From positions 1 to 64,000 of the forward strand of contig QIBA01000038.1 in NCBI GenBank assembly GCA_003225175.1: a stretch of 64,000 nt of DNA. Direction: 5' to 3'. This DNA comes from Acidobacteriota bacterium. GTDB taxonomy: Bacteria; Acidobacteriota; Terriglobia; Terriglobales; Acidobacteriaceae. The notes below the pieces were generated by a model. It did no database searches. It saw only the letters and a list, made by a program, of their open reading frames with translations, and was not told the origin of the DNA. Below, one piece after another: positions 16,754 through 26,713 of the stretch (position 1 is the stretch's first letter; each line of letters opens with the position of its first letter). Made by a program: the position numbers and the translations under genes.

Positions 16754-19321
16754 ATGCGCTGCCGTCTTCTGAGCTGCCTTCTGGCTATCCTGCCGGTTTT
16801 TTCTTTTTGTACGACCCCGAGCGGCATTCCTCGTGAGTTGGCGCAGGAGCGGGCGCGCCTCATCTCCGATCTGCATTACCGGCTGCAGTTCACACTCGTC
16901 CCGCACGCCTCCACGACTGCCGGACATGAGGACCTGACATTCCGATTACAGTCGGCTGCACCCCTGCTGATTGATTATCGCGAAGGTACGGTGCATAAGC
17001 TGCTGATCAATGACAGGGATACGCCGATACAGGCGGAGAACGGACACATTCTGCTGCCGCAAGAGAAGCTGCGAGGAGGCGAGAATCACATTGCATTCGA
17101 TTTCGAGTCACCGGTTGCCCCTGCAGGCAAGGCGATCACTCGATACGAAGACAAGGATGATGGCAGCGAGTACCTCTACACGCTCTTTGTGCCGATGGAT
17201 GCAAGCATGGCATTTCCTTGTTTCGACCAGCCGGATCTGAAGGGGCGGTTCACTCTAACCCTAGACATTGCAAACAACTGGATCGCTGTTTCGAATACTT
17301 CATCCAAAAGCTGGGATCGCATTCCCGGCAATCGGACAGAGATTTTTTCCGAAACCGAGCCGATCAGCACCTACCTCTTTGCCTTCGCCGCTGGTCCGTT
17401 CCGCAAAGTGCATGAGACAGCCGGATTGCCTGGCGTCTATGTGCGCAACTCGCAATATGAACGAGCGGTCGCTGAGGCTCCCGAGCTGCAACAGATCACC
17501 GCCGAGGGCATGAAATTCCTCGGCGACTACTTTGCTCAGCCCTTTCCTTTTCCCAAATACGATCTGGTGCTGATTCCGGGATTTGCGTATGGCGGCATGG
17601 AGCACGCGGGAGCGACGTTTCTCCGGGAAGAGTCTGTCTTGTTTCGCACGGCACCCACGCACAGTGATTTGATTGGCCGCGACCTGCTCAGCCTCCACGA
17701 GCTGACGCATCAATGGTTCGGCGACTTCACTACCATGCGTTGGTTCGACGATCTATGGTTGAAGGAGGGTTTCGCGCAGTATATGGCGTATCGCGCGCTC
17801 GATCGGCTCAAACCAGAGGAACACGTCTGGCAGCGCTTCTACCTGGCCATGAAGCCCGCGGCTTATGCTATCGATTCCACTCTCGGAACCACTCCGATCT
17901 ACCAGGACATCGATAATTTGCAGAATGCAAAGTCCGCGTATGGAGCCATCGTGTATTCCAAAGCGCCGGGATTGCTGCGGCAACTCGCCTTCATCGTGGG
18001 CGATGAGCATTTCCGTGGCGGATTGCGGATCTATCTGAAAGAGCACCAGTATGGGAACGCCGCGTGGAGCGATCTGGTGAAGGCTCTGGAGAGGGCCTCG
18101 GGAAGATCGCTGGAGGAATGGGCGCGCGCCTGGATTCGCCGACGCGGCATGCCGCAGGTGGATGTTTTCTGGAGCTGTAAATCGGGACGAATTGAACATT
18201 TTTCTCTCAGCCAGCACGATGTGCTGAACGAGGGCGGTGTATGGCCGATCGCGACCCAGATTCTGCTGAGCGATCACCATGCTCCACCGTTACGCATTCG
18301 CGCAGAGCTCGCCGGGGCAAAGGCAGAGATTTCGGAGGCTATCGGCAAGCCTTGTCCTGCGCTCGTTTTCGCCAACGAGGAAGACTACGCATATGGGCGG
18401 TTTCTCCTTGATCGTGAGAGCCGACGAATCGTTGAAAACCGAATTGGGAATATCGCAAATCTGTTCGAGCGGACGGTCTTATGGGGATCGTTGTGGGATT
18501 CAGTGCGCGAAGTTCAAATGGCCCCCTGGGACTACCTGTCCCTGACTCGTCATTTTCTTCCCGGCGAGCAAGACGAATCTTTAGCCCAGTCGCTCACTGC
18601 CCGCACTGTTACTGCACTGCATCGCTATGTAAGTTCACAAACGCGTGCCGAATTCGTTGCAAGCTTCGAAACCATGGCCGCGGATCGAATGCAACACGCG
18701 CCGGACCAAGGAATGCGCATTATTTGGTTCCGATTCTTTCGAGCTGTGGCCGAAACTCCATCGGGCCGAAGCGGACTGAAGCAATTGCTCTCCGGGTCCA
18801 GCCAGGTTCCTGGTGTGCAACTTCGTCCTCTTGATCGCTGGAATATGGTGACTTCGTTGATCGCGCTCTCGGATGGTGACGGAGAAAAAGTCCTTTTGTC
18901 AGAAAAAGAGCGCGACCATTCAGGCGATGGCCTGAAGTACGCCTATGTTGCCGACGCCGCGCGTCCCGACGGGGCAGCTAAAAAGAAATATTTCGACGAT
19001 TATCTGCACAATGCCAACCGCCCAGAGGATTGGGTTGAGCAAAGTTTGCCGGCATTCAACTACTGGAATCAATCCGAGCTGACGTCGTCGTACTTAAATC
19101 CCGCGCTCGAGGCTTTGCCGCAGGTGAAGCGGGAGCGCAAGATCTTCTTCCTGCTCGCCTGGCTCGGAGCATTCATCGGAGGACAGCAATCCGCCGCGGC
19201 CGATGCTGAAGTTCACGATTGGTTGAAGACGGGAAGCCTCGATCGTGATCTGCGGTTGAAGGTGCTTGAGGTAGTGGATGAGCTCGATCGCACCGTAAGG
19301 ATTCGCCAGCGGTATCCGTAG
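16754..19321 (+). CDS. Secreted M1 family metallo-aminopeptidase
   Basis: An 855-residue zinc aminopeptidase. The N-terminal hydrophobic segment (residues 4-21, ending before a Cys) is a signal peptide, perhaps of a lipoprotein, though the lipobox is poor. The exopeptidase motif is Gly-Gly-Met-Glu-His (GxMEN-like) near residue 280. The zinc site is His-Glu-Leu-Thr-His near 316 with the third ligand Glu in Leu-Lys-Glu-Gly 18 residues later. The C-terminal half is the usual helical ERAP1-like region. ATG 16754 was chosen because earlier starts would run through the terminator hairpin. It would trim N-terminal residues from peptides in the periplasm or outside. It is the first host gene right of the prophage. 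Confidence 0.9.
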   Translation: MRCRLLSCLLAILPVFSFCTTPSGIPRELAQERARLISDLHYRLQFTLVPHASTTAGHEDLTFRLQSAAPLLIDYREGTVHKLLINDRDTPIQAENGHILLPQEKLRGGENHIAFDFESPVAPAGKAITRYEDKDDGSEYLYTLFVPMDASMAFPCFDQPDLKGRFTLTLDIANNWIAVSNTSSKSWDRIPGNRTEIFSETEPISTYLFAFAAGPFRKVHETAGLPGVYVRNSQYERAVAEAPELQQITAEGMKFLGDYFAQPFPFPKYDLVLIPGFAYGGMEHAGATFLREESVLFRTAPTHSDLIGRDLLSLHELTHQWFGDFTTMRWFDDLWLKEGFAQYMAYRALDRLKPEEHVWQRFYLAMKPAAYAIDSTLGTTPIYQDIDNLQNAKSAYGAIVYSKAPGLLRQLAFIVGDEHFRGGLRIYLKEHQYGNAAWSDLVKALERASGRSLEEWARAWIRRRGMPQVDVFWSCKSGRIEHFSLSQHDVLNEGGVWPIATQILLSDHHAPPLRIRAELAGAKAEISEAIGKPCPALVFANEEDYAYGRFLLDRESRRIVENRIGNIANLFERTVLWGSLWDSVREVQMAPWDYLSLTRHFLPGEQDESLAQSLTARTVTALHRYVSSQTRAEFVASFETMAADRMQHAPDQGMRIIWFRFFRAVAETPSGRSGLKQLLSGSSQVPGVQLRPLDRWNMVTSLIALSDGDGEKVLLSEKERDHSGDGLKYAYVADAARPDGAAKKKYFDDYLHNANRPEDWVEQSLPAFNYWNQSELTSSYLNPALEALPQVKRERKIFFLLAWLGAFIGGQQSAAADAEVHDWLKTGSLDRDLRLKVLEVVDELDRTVRIRQRYP

Positions 19322-19735
19322 CCTGGATCTTCAGTTGGGCTGTGGAAATGCGGGTGAAGTTTGATTTCTAGAACAACGGATTATGAGACCGTCGCTCTAT
19401 GTTGGCCAATCCGTTGCTCTAGATTCGCTTCTGCTTAGCCACGCGATCGAGGTAATTGGTCGCAGGCATCATCACGCCAGGAAAAGGGCCGCGTCAAGCA
19501 TGCATCCGTCGTTCGCTGTGGAAAATGTCCAAGACCGCAACCTCCTGCAATCGGATTAAAGTCGCAAATACCCCCATGATGGCCAGTAAACCCCAAATAT
19601 GTTGGAAATCCAAGGGTTTGCGCCCTAATTGGTCGCGCCTCTAGTGCCCCTCTGCACGCGGAAAAGGTTGAGTTCACGTAAACTCACCCCCTAGGAATTC
19701 GTCCATATCAAGTGACAGGGAGTTCATCCGAAACG
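19322..19735. other. 414-bp intergenic region with an operator-like palindrome
   Basis: No convincing gene is seen. Near its right end GAGTTCACGTAAACTC (19670-19685) is a near-palindrome with two mismatches, about 50 bases before the sigma-factor start. It is placed where an operator or an autoregulated promoter element could lie. No clear -35/-10 pair could be assigned. Confidence 0.4.
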
Positions 19736-20314
19736 ATGAATATGCTGCAAGCGGCGGCGCCGGCGGGGGCGAAGACGGAAGCGGAGTCGCCATTCGCCGA
19801 TTTTGACGAGGTCATACGCTTGTACCAGCAGAGGGTGTACCGCCTTGTGCTGGCGCAGACGGGGGAGCCTGACTTGGCGGAAGAGCTTACGCAGGAATGC
19901 TTTATCCGCGCTTTCCAGAAGCAGAAGGGCTTTCGCGGCGAGTGTCAGGTATTCACCTGGCTGGCGCGGATTGCGATCAACCTCGTCCGCGATCATTTTC
20001 GCAATCGCCGCTTTGCGCTATGGCGCAAGCTGATTCGCTTTGATGCTTCTGAGACGGAGCAGAACCAGGCCGAACAGGTGCCGGATCCGGCTTCGACGCC
20101 AGAGGAGCATCTGCTTCGGCGCGAACGCCTGGAGCGCGTATCGCAGCGCGTTCAGCGACTCACTACGCCGCAACGCGAGGCACTGTTGCTAAGTGCCGTA
20201 GAAGGAATGTCCATCGAAGAAATCTCCCAGGCCACGAACCGCCGACCTGGGACAGTGAAGTCCCACTTGCACCGCGCGATGATGAATATGCGCACTTGGC
20301 GGGAAGGAGAATAG
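19736..20314 (+). CDS. ECF-type RNA polymerase sigma factor
   Basis: A 192-residue sigma-70 family protein of the extracytoplasmic-function group. Region 2 (about residues 22-92) includes Asp-Leu-Ala-Glu-Glu-Leu-Thr-Gln-Glu and a Phe-Thr-Trp-Leu-Ala-Arg-Ile-Ala motif. Region 4 (about 128-185) carries Leu-Thr-Thr-Pro-Gln-Arg-Glu and a helix-turn-helix Ser-Ile-Glu-Glu-Ile-Ser. ATG 19736 was selected; GTG 19712 is an alternative. It is followed 2 bases later by a zinc-binding anti-sigma-like gene with a strong RBS (GGAAGGAG) and then a Spy-like gene, which suggests a cell-envelope or metal stress response. Confidence 0.88.
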   Translation: MNMLQAAAPAGAKTEAESPFADFDEVIRLYQQRVYRLVLAQTGEPDLAEELTQECFIRAFQKQKGFRGECQVFTWLARIAINLVRDHFRNRRFALWRKLIRFDASETEQNQAEQVPDPASTPEEHLLRRERLERVSQRVQRLTTPQREALLLSAVEGMSIEEISQATNRRPGTVKSHLHRAMMNMRTWREGE

Positions 20315-20316
20315 CA

Positions 20317-20838
20317 GTGATTTCCATTCACCTCAGCGACGAAGAGCTTACCGCGGCAGCAACCGGCGAACGGAATCCGCGGACTGCGGGTCACCTGGAG
20401 ATATGTTCGGAGTGTTGGGAGCAGATGTCTATCTATCGCGAGAAGCTCGCGAGCCTCAAACAGGACGTTTGCTACAGCGGAGGCCGCTCTGCCCTTGATT
20501 GGGGACGGCAGTCGCGCAGCATTCAGCAGCGAATTCTAGAAGCCCAGATCAAAAAGACCGCCGGGCGGAATATCGGTTTTGCGCTGGCGACTTCAGCGCT
20601 TGCGCTGATTCTCGTAATCTTCCTGGTTTTGAATTTCAGGAGCGCCCCAGCAACAGACTCAGCATCTGCGAAGCCCACGATTTCGGACGCAGCATTGATT
20701 AGCGACATTGAAGCCCGGCTCGATCAGGATTTGCCAGAGGCGCTGCAACCCGCCAGCCTGCTGGTGGGCGAGATGGGCGGCCTCGACGAAGGTACGACTC
20801 ACAGCACTTCTCACGCACGCACAAGGACCCAACAATGA
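20317..20838 (+). CDS. Zinc-binding membrane anti-sigma factor-like protein
   Basis: A 173-residue protein starting at GTG 20317 (RBS GGAAGGAG). The N-terminal cytoplasmic part carries His-Leu-Glu-Ile-Cys-Ser-Glu-Cys (HxxxCxxC near residues 28-35), the zinc anti-sigma signature. One transmembrane helix spans about 88-106, and a short periplasmic tail follows. Directly downstream of an ECF sigma gene, it most likely sequesters that sigma factor until an envelope signal arrives. Its stop overlaps the ATG of the next gene. The signal it senses cannot be read from sequence. Confidence 0.8.
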   Translation: MISIHLSDEELTAAATGERNPRTAGHLEICSECWEQMSIYREKLASLKQDVCYSGGRSALDWGRQSRSIQQRILEAQIKKTAGRNIGFALATSALALILVIFLVLNFRSAPATDSASAKPTISDAALISDIEARLDQDLPEALQPASLLVGEMGGLDEGTTHSTSHARTRTQQ

Positions 20839-21374
20839 AAAAACTGTCTTACTTTTTAAGCCTGGTTTTGCTAACGGCTGCAATTGCTGTCGCTCAGACG
20901 GAAAATCCAGGACCACCCGATAAGGGCGTCCGCGAACACAAAATGGGGATGATGGGCATGGGCGGTATGCCTGGCATGCCGGCCTTGGGACATGATTGGT
21001 GGCGCAATTCCGAGATTGCGCAGGCTATTAATCTCACCGACCCGCAAAAGCAGCAGCTCAATCAGATCTTCGCCAACCATCGCACGAAGTTGATTCAGGC
21101 TCGGGGTGACGTCGAGATCGAAGAAGGAAAGCTGAGCGACCTTTTAGAGCAAGATCAGCCAGATCAGGGAGCCGTGCTTCAGCAGCTTTCAATCCTTCAG
21201 CAAAAACGCAATGCAATGGAAAACGAATTTACCGTGATGTCGCTCGCGTTCCGCGGTGTTCTCCAGCCTGACCAGTGGAAAAAATTGCAAGCCGTGACAA
21301 AGGAAAGAATGCAGAAGATGTTCTTCAAGCACCATGAAGGCGAGCCGGGACCAATGCCGCCGCCACCGCAATAG
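20835..21374 (+). CDS. Spy/CpxP-like periplasmic LTxxQ protein
   Basis: A 179-residue exported protein: signal peptide (1-20), then a Met/Gly/His-rich stretch at about residues 36-55, then an all-helical domain. The helical domain has Leu-Thr-Asp-Pro-Gln-Lys-Gln, matching the LTxxQ/Spy motif of periplasmic chaperones and metal sensors. A second degenerate motif (Val-Leu-Gln-Pro-Asp-Gln) appears near 145. The Met/His-rich region could bind Cu or similar metals, which is inference. It is co-transcribed with the sigma/anti-sigma pair (ATGA overlap) and followed by a terminator, so it may be an output or a sensor accessory of that system. Confidence 0.78.
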   Translation: MKKLSYFLSLVLLTAAIAVAQTENPGPPDKGVREHKMGMMGMGGMPGMPALGHDWWRNSEIAQAINLTDPQKQQLNQIFANHRTKLIQARGDVEIEEGKLSDLLEQDQPDQGAVLQQLSILQQKRNAMENEFTVMSLAFRGVLQPDQWKKLQAVTKERMQKMFFKHHEGEPGPMPPPPQ

Positions 21375-21395
21375 ACCAAGTTTGCACTGCCCCTT

Positions 21396-21425
21396 GGCCC
21401 TGCCTCGCAAGCAGGGCCGTTTTTA
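21396..21425 (+). terminator. Intrinsic terminator of the sigma-factor operon
   Basis: GGCCCTGC (21396-21403) pairs with GCAGGGCC (21411-21418), loop CTCGCAA, then G and a T-run. It lies 20 bases after the Spy-like stop and may serve both strands, since glpK ends convergently at 21468. Confidence 0.85.
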
Positions 21426-21467
21426 TTGTCGAATACAAACAGCGCGGCGCTACGTTTGTCGAAACTG

Positions 21468-22961
21468 TCATTCAATCCAATCCATAGACCTCGTCACGGC
21501 TTTTTTCCAATTGCTGTAGAGGTTTTCGCGAGTGCTGGAGTCCATCTGCGGATTCCAGCGGCGGTCGATGGACCAGGTGGCGCGAAGTTCGTCAAGATCT
21601 TTAAAGAATCCGACCGCGAGTCCTGCGGCGAAGGCCGCACCCAGGGCGGTTGTCTCCCTTACGCGGGGCAATACGATCTCGCGATTCAGGATATCGGCCT
21701 GGAATTGCATGAGCAGGTCGTTCGCCACCATGCCTCCATCCACCCGCACAGTGTCGACCAGCTTTCCGCTGTCCTGTTCCATGGCTTCTACGACTTCGCG
21801 AGTCTGAAAGGCAGTAGCCTCGAGTACTGCGCGCGCAAGGTGACTCTTGTTGGCGTAGCGCGTGAGCCCGGCGATTACGCCGCGGGCGTTTGCTTTCCAG
21901 TAGGGAGCAAACAGACCGGAGAAGGCGGGTACAAAGTAGACTCCGCCGTTGTCGTTTACGGTGCGCGCAAGGGTTTCGATATCGGCGCTGGACTGGATCA
22001 GCCCCAGGTTGTCACGCATCCACTGCACCAGAGCGCCTGTAATCGCCACGCTGCCTTCGAGGGCGTATCGTGGCGGTTCCTTCCCCAATTGGTACGCAAT
22101 GGTAGTGAGCAGCCCGTGCTTGGACAATACGGGTTCTGTGCCGGTGTTCAGGAGCAAGAAGCATCCGGTGCCGTAGGTATTTTTTGCCTCGCCGCGACGA
22201 AAGCAGGTTTGGCCGACGAGCGCCGCCTGCTGATCGCCGAGAACTCCGGCCAGCGGGACTCCGTCGAGGACCTTGAAGCACACTGTGCCGTACTGTTTCG
22301 AACTGGGACAAATCTGCGGCAGGATTTGCCGAGGGATATCGAACGTCTGAAGGAGTTCGTCATCCCACGCACACGTACGCAGATTCAGCAGTTGCGTGCG
22401 GCTGCCGTTCGTGACATCCGTGATGTGTGTGCCCCCGTGAGCTCCGCCGGTCAGGCGCCATGCCAGAAATGTGTCCACGGTGCCGAACAGAATGTCCCCT
22501 GATGCAGCCCTGCTACGCAGGCCTGCGACATTGTCGAGCAGCCACCGTATTTTCAGGCTGCTGAAGTAGGTTGAGAGCGGCAATCCCGTTTTACGCCGGA
22601 CCGAATCCTCGCTGGCGGCGAACTGAGCGAGATATTGCTCCGTGCGCGTGTCCTGCCAAACAATCGCGTTCGCTACGGGAGCGCCCGTCTTGCGGTCCCA
22701 CAGCACGGTGGTCTCACGCTGATTGGTAATTCCGATTCCAGCGAAGTCCTTGGCGCGCAGTGCGCGTTCGGCCATGGCTTCTTCGATCACCTGCAAAGTG
22801 CGGCGCCAGATTTCTTCAGCGTCGTGTTCGACCCACCCTGGCCGGGGGTAGATCTGTTCGTGCTCTTTCTGCGCCGAGGCAACGATGCGTCCGGAGCGGT
22901 CGAAGACAATGAAACGGGTGCTCGTCGTGCCCTGGTCGATGGCACCGATGTAGTTGGACAT
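21468..22961 (-). CDS. glpK: Glycerol kinase
   Basis: A 497-residue FGGY-family kinase that phosphorylates glycerol to sn-glycerol 3-phosphate with ATP in the cytoplasm. The N-terminus has [10 protein letters not shown] (phosphate loop), an Arg-Glu-Thr substrate contact near 83, Trp-Gln-Asp-Thr-Arg near 102, and the C-terminal Asp-Gly-Gly-Met of the ATP site. Length equals the family norm (about 500). No glpF or glpD lies beside it in this window, so it appears monocistronic. Confidence 0.95.
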   Translation of the reverse strand: MSNYIGAIDQGTTSTRFIVFDRSGRIVASAQKEHEQIYPRPGWVEHDAEEIWRRTLQVIEEAMAERALRAKDFAGIGITNQRETTVLWDRKTGAPVANAIVWQDTRTEQYLAQFAASEDSVRRKTGLPLSTYFSSLKIRWLLDNVAGLRSRAASGDILFGTVDTFLAWRLTGGAHGGTHITDVTNGSRTQLLNLRTCAWDDELLQTFDIPRQILPQICPSSKQYGTVCFKVLDGVPLAGVLGDQQAALVGQTCFRRGEAKNTYGTGCFLLLNTGTEPVLSKHGLLTTIAYQLGKEPPRYALEGSVAITGALVQWMRDNLGLIQSSADIETLARTVNDNGGVYFVPAFSGLFAPYWKANARGVIAGLTRYANKSHLARAVLEATAFQTREVVEAMEQDSGKLVDTVRVDGGMVANDLLMQFQADILNREIVLPRVRETTALGAAFAAGLAVGFFKDLDELRATWSIDRRWNPQMDSSTRENLYSNWKKAVTRSMDWIE

Positions 22962-23020
22962 AGTGGGACAGAATACAACCAGGATTAAGGACCGACTCAG
23001 GCTGAGTTGGCGGGAGGAGC

Positions 23021-23617
23021 CTAATTTCCTTCTTGGCCGAATCGCTGCAGCAGTCCCAGTGGGGCGGGCACAACGGCTCCACGCGGCCTTTTGTAAAAGG
23101 CCCAGAGAAGCGAAGGCTGGACATACTTCACCGGCTTAGCAGAATCGAGAGGGCGCGATCCAACCATTACCAGAGCTTCGAATCTGGTGCCATTCGTAAA
23201 TTCAATATTGGCCTGTGCGCAAAGCGGAATGGAGTCGCTGTACCTGCGACGAGTGCGGCAGTCATTCACTTCCCACCGCAATCGGGAGTAAGCACCCGCC
23301 GCTCGTGGGATCCAATATCCAGCCGATTGATGAGGGAGCGAGGAATCGAGCATCGAAACCGGCGCACTCTTTGCGTAATTGATGATCTCCCTTTCGTCGG
23401 CAGAACGGTCCCTCGGGGTTATCTCAAAGGCGATTCCAGAGGCGTTGTTTTCAGGGAGGGGAGATGCCGCAGGAGTTGGCGGAGGAGCGCTGGCGTAAGT
23501 TGGAGCTGCGGCGCTTGCCTCTGCGGCACTCGACTGACCACTGGCCTGACGCAGCATGAATATACCGACGGCAATCCCCACTACGGTAAGCGCCAGAAGT
23601 GTTTGATCGCGACTCAC
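23021..23617 (-). CDS. Hypothetical membrane-anchored protein
   Basis: A 198-residue protein with a GTG start, an N-terminal signal anchor (about 6-24), an Ala/Pro/Ser-rich linker (28-60) and a soluble C-terminal domain with two Cys (about 118 and 132). I do not recognise the domain. The sequence after the linker is Arg/Tyr-rich and may be a small beta-fold. It follows glpK's start by 59 bases and shares its strand, so it could head a transcript with glpK. The function is unknown. Confidence 0.6.
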   Translation of the reverse strand: MSRDQTLLALTVVGIAVGIFMLRQASGQSSAAEASAAAPTYASAPPPTPAASPLPENNASGIAFEITPRDRSADEREIINYAKSAPVSMLDSSLPHQSAGYWIPRAAGAYSRLRWEVNDCRTRRRYSDSIPLCAQANIEFTNGTRFEALVMVGSRPLDSAKPVKYVQPSLLWAFYKRPRGAVVPAPLGLLQRFGQEGN

Positions 23618-23864
23618 AGGGATGATTATTGTGCTGTTGCTCGGAGTGACGGAAGTTACTAACGGGAATCGTCGAGTATGGCCGGTACCTCTATGGGAAC
23701 CTGAACCTTGGGGTATTCATTTTAGTGAAATACCGGCCAATTTTCGGATGTTCGCGGACCTGTCCGCCCGCGGGTGCTCCATATTTTTTAGGGGTGTAAC
23801 TTTCTTGTTACAGGCAAAATCGCGCCGGAGCAGCGCTGAACAAAGTGGCTCGCACGGCGCTCGC

Positions 23865-25232
23865 TTAATCAGCTTGAGCCGTTGCGACTGCGCCTCCGGA
23901 ACGTTCTTTCTGCTCGTCGATCGACGCCAGCATCGCCTCATCCTCAGAAAACTTGAACCATGCAACGCCTCTGGCACGAGCTTGTTCTTCTTCCGCTTTC
24001 GCCAGGTGCTCGAGGTCTGACTTGCCGACAACGCGAACGCCCTTCGATTCAATCGCCCGCTTGATCTCAGCGGGAGTGGCCGATACCTTTTCGGGAACGC
24101 CTTCCAGGTATTTGAGGACGTGTACTGCGCCGACCTCCGCGTCATGTCGTGCGATGCCGACTAATCCTTCGCTGGCTTTGCGTGCCCAACCTACGACGTA
24201 AATGCCTTCCATCGCGCAGCTCCGCTCCTGGTCATAAACCTCGTAAGCAGCGCGGTGTGGATCAGTAGTATCGGGATTGATGAGATATCCTTCAGGTCCA
24301 CAGGGCAGGCCAACACCAGGATCTGCGGCATCTCCGATAGCGAAAATCATCGTGTCCACATCGAGATCTGCAGTTTGTTCGGTAGCCTTGCAGGCCATGT
24401 TGCCATCGCGCTGAACTAAGATGTTCTCGGTTATCCGGAGTCGGTCGATTCGACCATTCGCGTTGGTATGGATCGAGGATGGTGAGCTCAGGAAGCGAAA
24501 CAGCAGTCGACTTGATCCTGGAGGGTCGGCATATTGTTTTGCCAAAATGGGAAACGTCTCTTCAGCAACTTTGTTGATGTCCTGACCTACGGCTTCCAGT
24601 TGAGGCTGAATTCGAAGCAACTCCTGCCGGAAGGCTTCGCGGTCGAGATATTTATCTACAAATGCGAACTCTTTCTGGTCGAACTTCGCTTCGAAGGGCC
24701 CTCGCCGCGCTACGATGATCGCCTCATCCGGTTTCTCGGGTGCGTCGACAAGAAACCAATGGGCAAGATCGATGGCTACATTTCCCATGCCGATCACCGC
24801 GACGCGTTTTCCGGTCGAGAAGTCCTGTGACGCAAATGGGGGTAGCTGGTTGTAGTAGTAGACGAAGTCTTTGGCAGAATACACGCCGCGCGCAGAACTG
24901 CCCTCAAGCCCCAGCTTTTTCGTTCCCTGCGCACCTACCGCAAAAACTATCGCCGAGGGATTGAACTGGCGGAGCTCATCGATGCAGAGGCACCCGTGCT
25001 CGGCAACACAAACATGCCCGAGGTAGTGCACATTGGGCAGAGCCAGCACTTTGGCAAACTGCTTGCGCAGCCCAACTTTCATCTTGTCTTTGGTGGGATA
25101 AATTCCGTATTCGGCCAAGCCGCCGGGTTTGATGTCGCGGTTGAGGATTACAACCTGATGCCCAGCTTGCGCAATTTTTTGTGCCGCGAAGAGTCCTGCC
25201 GGTCCCGCGCCTACGACGAATACCGTCTTCAT
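23865..25232 (-). CDS. FAD/NADP-dependent oxidoreductase (ferredoxin-NADP reductase-like)
   Basis: A 455-residue flavoprotein of the adrenodoxin-reductase/FprA or glutamate-synthase-beta type. The N-terminal FAD-binding Rossmann motif is Gly-Ala-Gly-Pro-Ala-Gly (residues 8-13). Pro-Gly-Gly-Leu-Ala-Glu-Tyr-Gly-Ile follows near 37-45, and the NADP-binding motif Gly-Met-Gly-Asn-Val-Ala lies near 148. Arg-Arg-Gly near 178 fits NADPH 2'-phosphate recognition. A C-terminal extension of about 80 residues after the reductase core is unusual and helical. It probably moves electrons between NADPH and a ferredoxin. No ferredoxin gene lies nearby. Confidence 0.85.
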   Translation of the reverse strand: MKTVFVVGAGPAGLFAAQKIAQAGHQVVILNRDIKPGGLAEYGIYPTKDKMKVGLRKQFAKVLALPNVHYLGHVCVAEHGCLCIDELRQFNPSAIVFAVGAQGTKKLGLEGSSARGVYSAKDFVYYYNQLPPFASQDFSTGKRVAVIGMGNVAIDLAHWFLVDAPEKPDEAIIVARRGPFEAKFDQKEFAFVDKYLDREAFRQELLRIQPQLEAVGQDINKVAEETFPILAKQYADPPGSSRLLFRFLSSPSSIHTNANGRIDRLRITENILVQRDGNMACKATEQTADLDVDTMIFAIGDAADPGVGLPCGPEGYLINPDTTDPHRAAYEVYDQERSCAMEGIYVVGWARKASEGLVGIARHDAEVGAVHVLKYLEGVPEKVSATPAEIKRAIESKGVRVVGKSDLEHLAKAEEEQARARGVAWFKFSEDEAMLASIDEQKERSGGAVATAQAD

Positions 25233-25336
25233 TCGTGGGTTTTCCTTGGTCAGCCTACCCGTTGGTTCGTAAGAACGTGCTTTGACGGTATTGTCACCGA
25301 TCTCGACTGCGTTTTTCCAGCGAGACGCTTCGCAAA

Positions 25337-25969
25337 TTATCTACGTTCCATCGCCAGCCGCAGCCCAAAAACCACCAAAACCGCGCCGGTAAATGCCTCA
25401 AGTTTGCGTCTCACCGAAGGTCGGGTGAGCACCGCGCTCATTCGGTCCAGCAACATCGCGTAACTGCAGAGCCAGGTCAATCCCATAAGAACGTGAATGC
25501 TCGCGAGGAACAGCGACTTGTGGAGCACGTTCTCTCCCGGTGCGATGAACTGCGGCAGGAAAGTCAGATAGAAAACGGCAACTTTTGGGTTCAGGAGGTT
25601 GGTAAACAATCCCTCGACGAAGCTAACCCAGACTCCACGGCGTTCCTTAACTGCGAAGGCGATTCCATGCTCGACACCATAAGGCGTCCGCGCTGCCCAC
25701 AGAGCTCGAGCTCCGATGTAGACCAGATATCCGGCGCCAATGAGCTTTACCCACTCATAGACGCGAGGGGATTCACGAAGTACAACTGACAACCCCAACG
25801 CAGATGCGGTTGCGTGGCATAGGCAGCCTAAACAGATACCGAAGGTCGTAAAGAATGCAGCAGTACGCCCGCGCGCGATTGCGTTTTTGGTGACTAGCCC
25901 GGTGTCGGCTCCCGGAATGATGGTCAGCAGGGCGGCGATGCCAAGGAAGGCTAAGAAGCGAGAATCCAT
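25337..25969 (-). CDS. LysE/RhtB family amino-acid exporter
   Basis: A 210-residue inner-membrane protein with about six hydrophobic segments and the LysE/RhtB N-terminal signature Ile-Pro-Gly-Ala-Asp (usual PGP variant) near residue 18. Gly-Ala-Gly-Tyr-Leu-Val-Tyr-Ile-Gly follows near 77. The family exports threonine, homoserine, lysine or related amino acids by proton exchange. The substrate cannot be inferred. It is separated from the downstream flavoprotein by 104 bases. Confidence 0.88.
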   Translation of the reverse strand: MDSRFLAFLGIAALLTIIPGADTGLVTKNAIARGRTAAFFTTFGICLGCLCHATASALGLSVVLRESPRVYEWVKLIGAGYLVYIGARALWAARTPYGVEHGIAFAVKERRGVWVSFVEGLFTNLLNPKVAVFYLTFLPQFIAPGENVLHKSLFLASIHVLMGLTWLCSYAMLLDRMSAVLTRPSVRRKLEAFTGAVLVVFGLRLAMERR

Positions 25970-26055
25970 TCAGGTTTTTCTCGACTACCCGACAGTGGAT
26001 GGTCAGAAAAGCGCTGGAGCTTCTTTAATTGTTTGTGGAACGCATTGCCGCGATA

Positions 26056-26553
26056 TCAGCTCTGTTTAGGTTTCCACGTGTCGAGGAACCTTACGATCAC
26101 TTGAGGATCGGTACTCCGCGCCGACTCGAATTCGCCGGTGGTGTACAGTGTGTGGCCCTTGGTGTCGAGGACAGCCAGCGAGGGTATGCCTTTCTCGATC
26201 GGTATGTTGTACTTCTTCACAAGATCTTCGTTCTTGTCGTTGCGGCCGATGTCCACGTGCACGACGTGGTAGTTCTTGTCCAGGATCGGCTGAATCCCCG
26301 TCTGGTGGAAGCGGTAATCCAGGGCAAAGCAGTCAAAGCACCAATTGGCGCCGAAGACCAGCAGCACGTGCTTGTGGTCCTTAGCAGCCGCCGCAAGCGC
26401 TTCGGCGATCTCCTTCTTTGCATCGGCATTCTCGGGATAGAGCTCCCGCAACTTTGACGACACTTGGTCGTTGCTAAAGGGCTGGGACTGCTGTGCCGCG
26501 GCCAAACTGGAAACGAGAAGCAGAAGAACGCCGGCAATTCGAGTTATGGGCAT
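26056..26553 (-). CDS. Exported thioredoxin-fold protein (CxxC)
   Basis: A 165-residue protein with a signal peptide (about 1-20) and a thioredoxin-like domain of the DUF953/thiol-disulfide type. The active site is Trp-Cys-Phe-Asp-Cys near residue 69. The cis-Pro is in Gly-Ile-Pro-Ser-Leu near 123, consistent with a disulfide reductase or isomerase fold. ATG 26553 gives a proper signal peptide; a longer frame upstream is less likely. It would act in the periplasm. Confidence 0.82.
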   Translation of the reverse strand: MPITRIAGVLLLLVSSLAAAQQSQPFSNDQVSSKLRELYPENADAKKEIAEALAAAAKDHKHVLLVFGANWCFDCFALDYRFHQTGIQPILDKNYHVVHVDIGRNDKNEDLVKKYNIPIEKGIPSLAVLDTKGHTLYTTGEFESARSTDPQVIVRFLDTWKPKQS

Positions 26554-26713
26554 GCGAACAATATAGATGCAGAGAGGCGGCAATAAGCAACAGGTGAGAC
26601 GCAATAGGCAAAACCGATTGTGCTCTTACCCTAGCGCCTGCTGCATGTCGCCTGTTGCCCTATACTAACTTGTTCCCCATCAACAGCGATTTTCATCTGT
26701 TGTGGCGACTGAA

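Noticed and set aside
21426-22502. Open frame of 358 codons on the plus strand
   Set aside because: Antisense to glpK, whose motifs are unmistakable.
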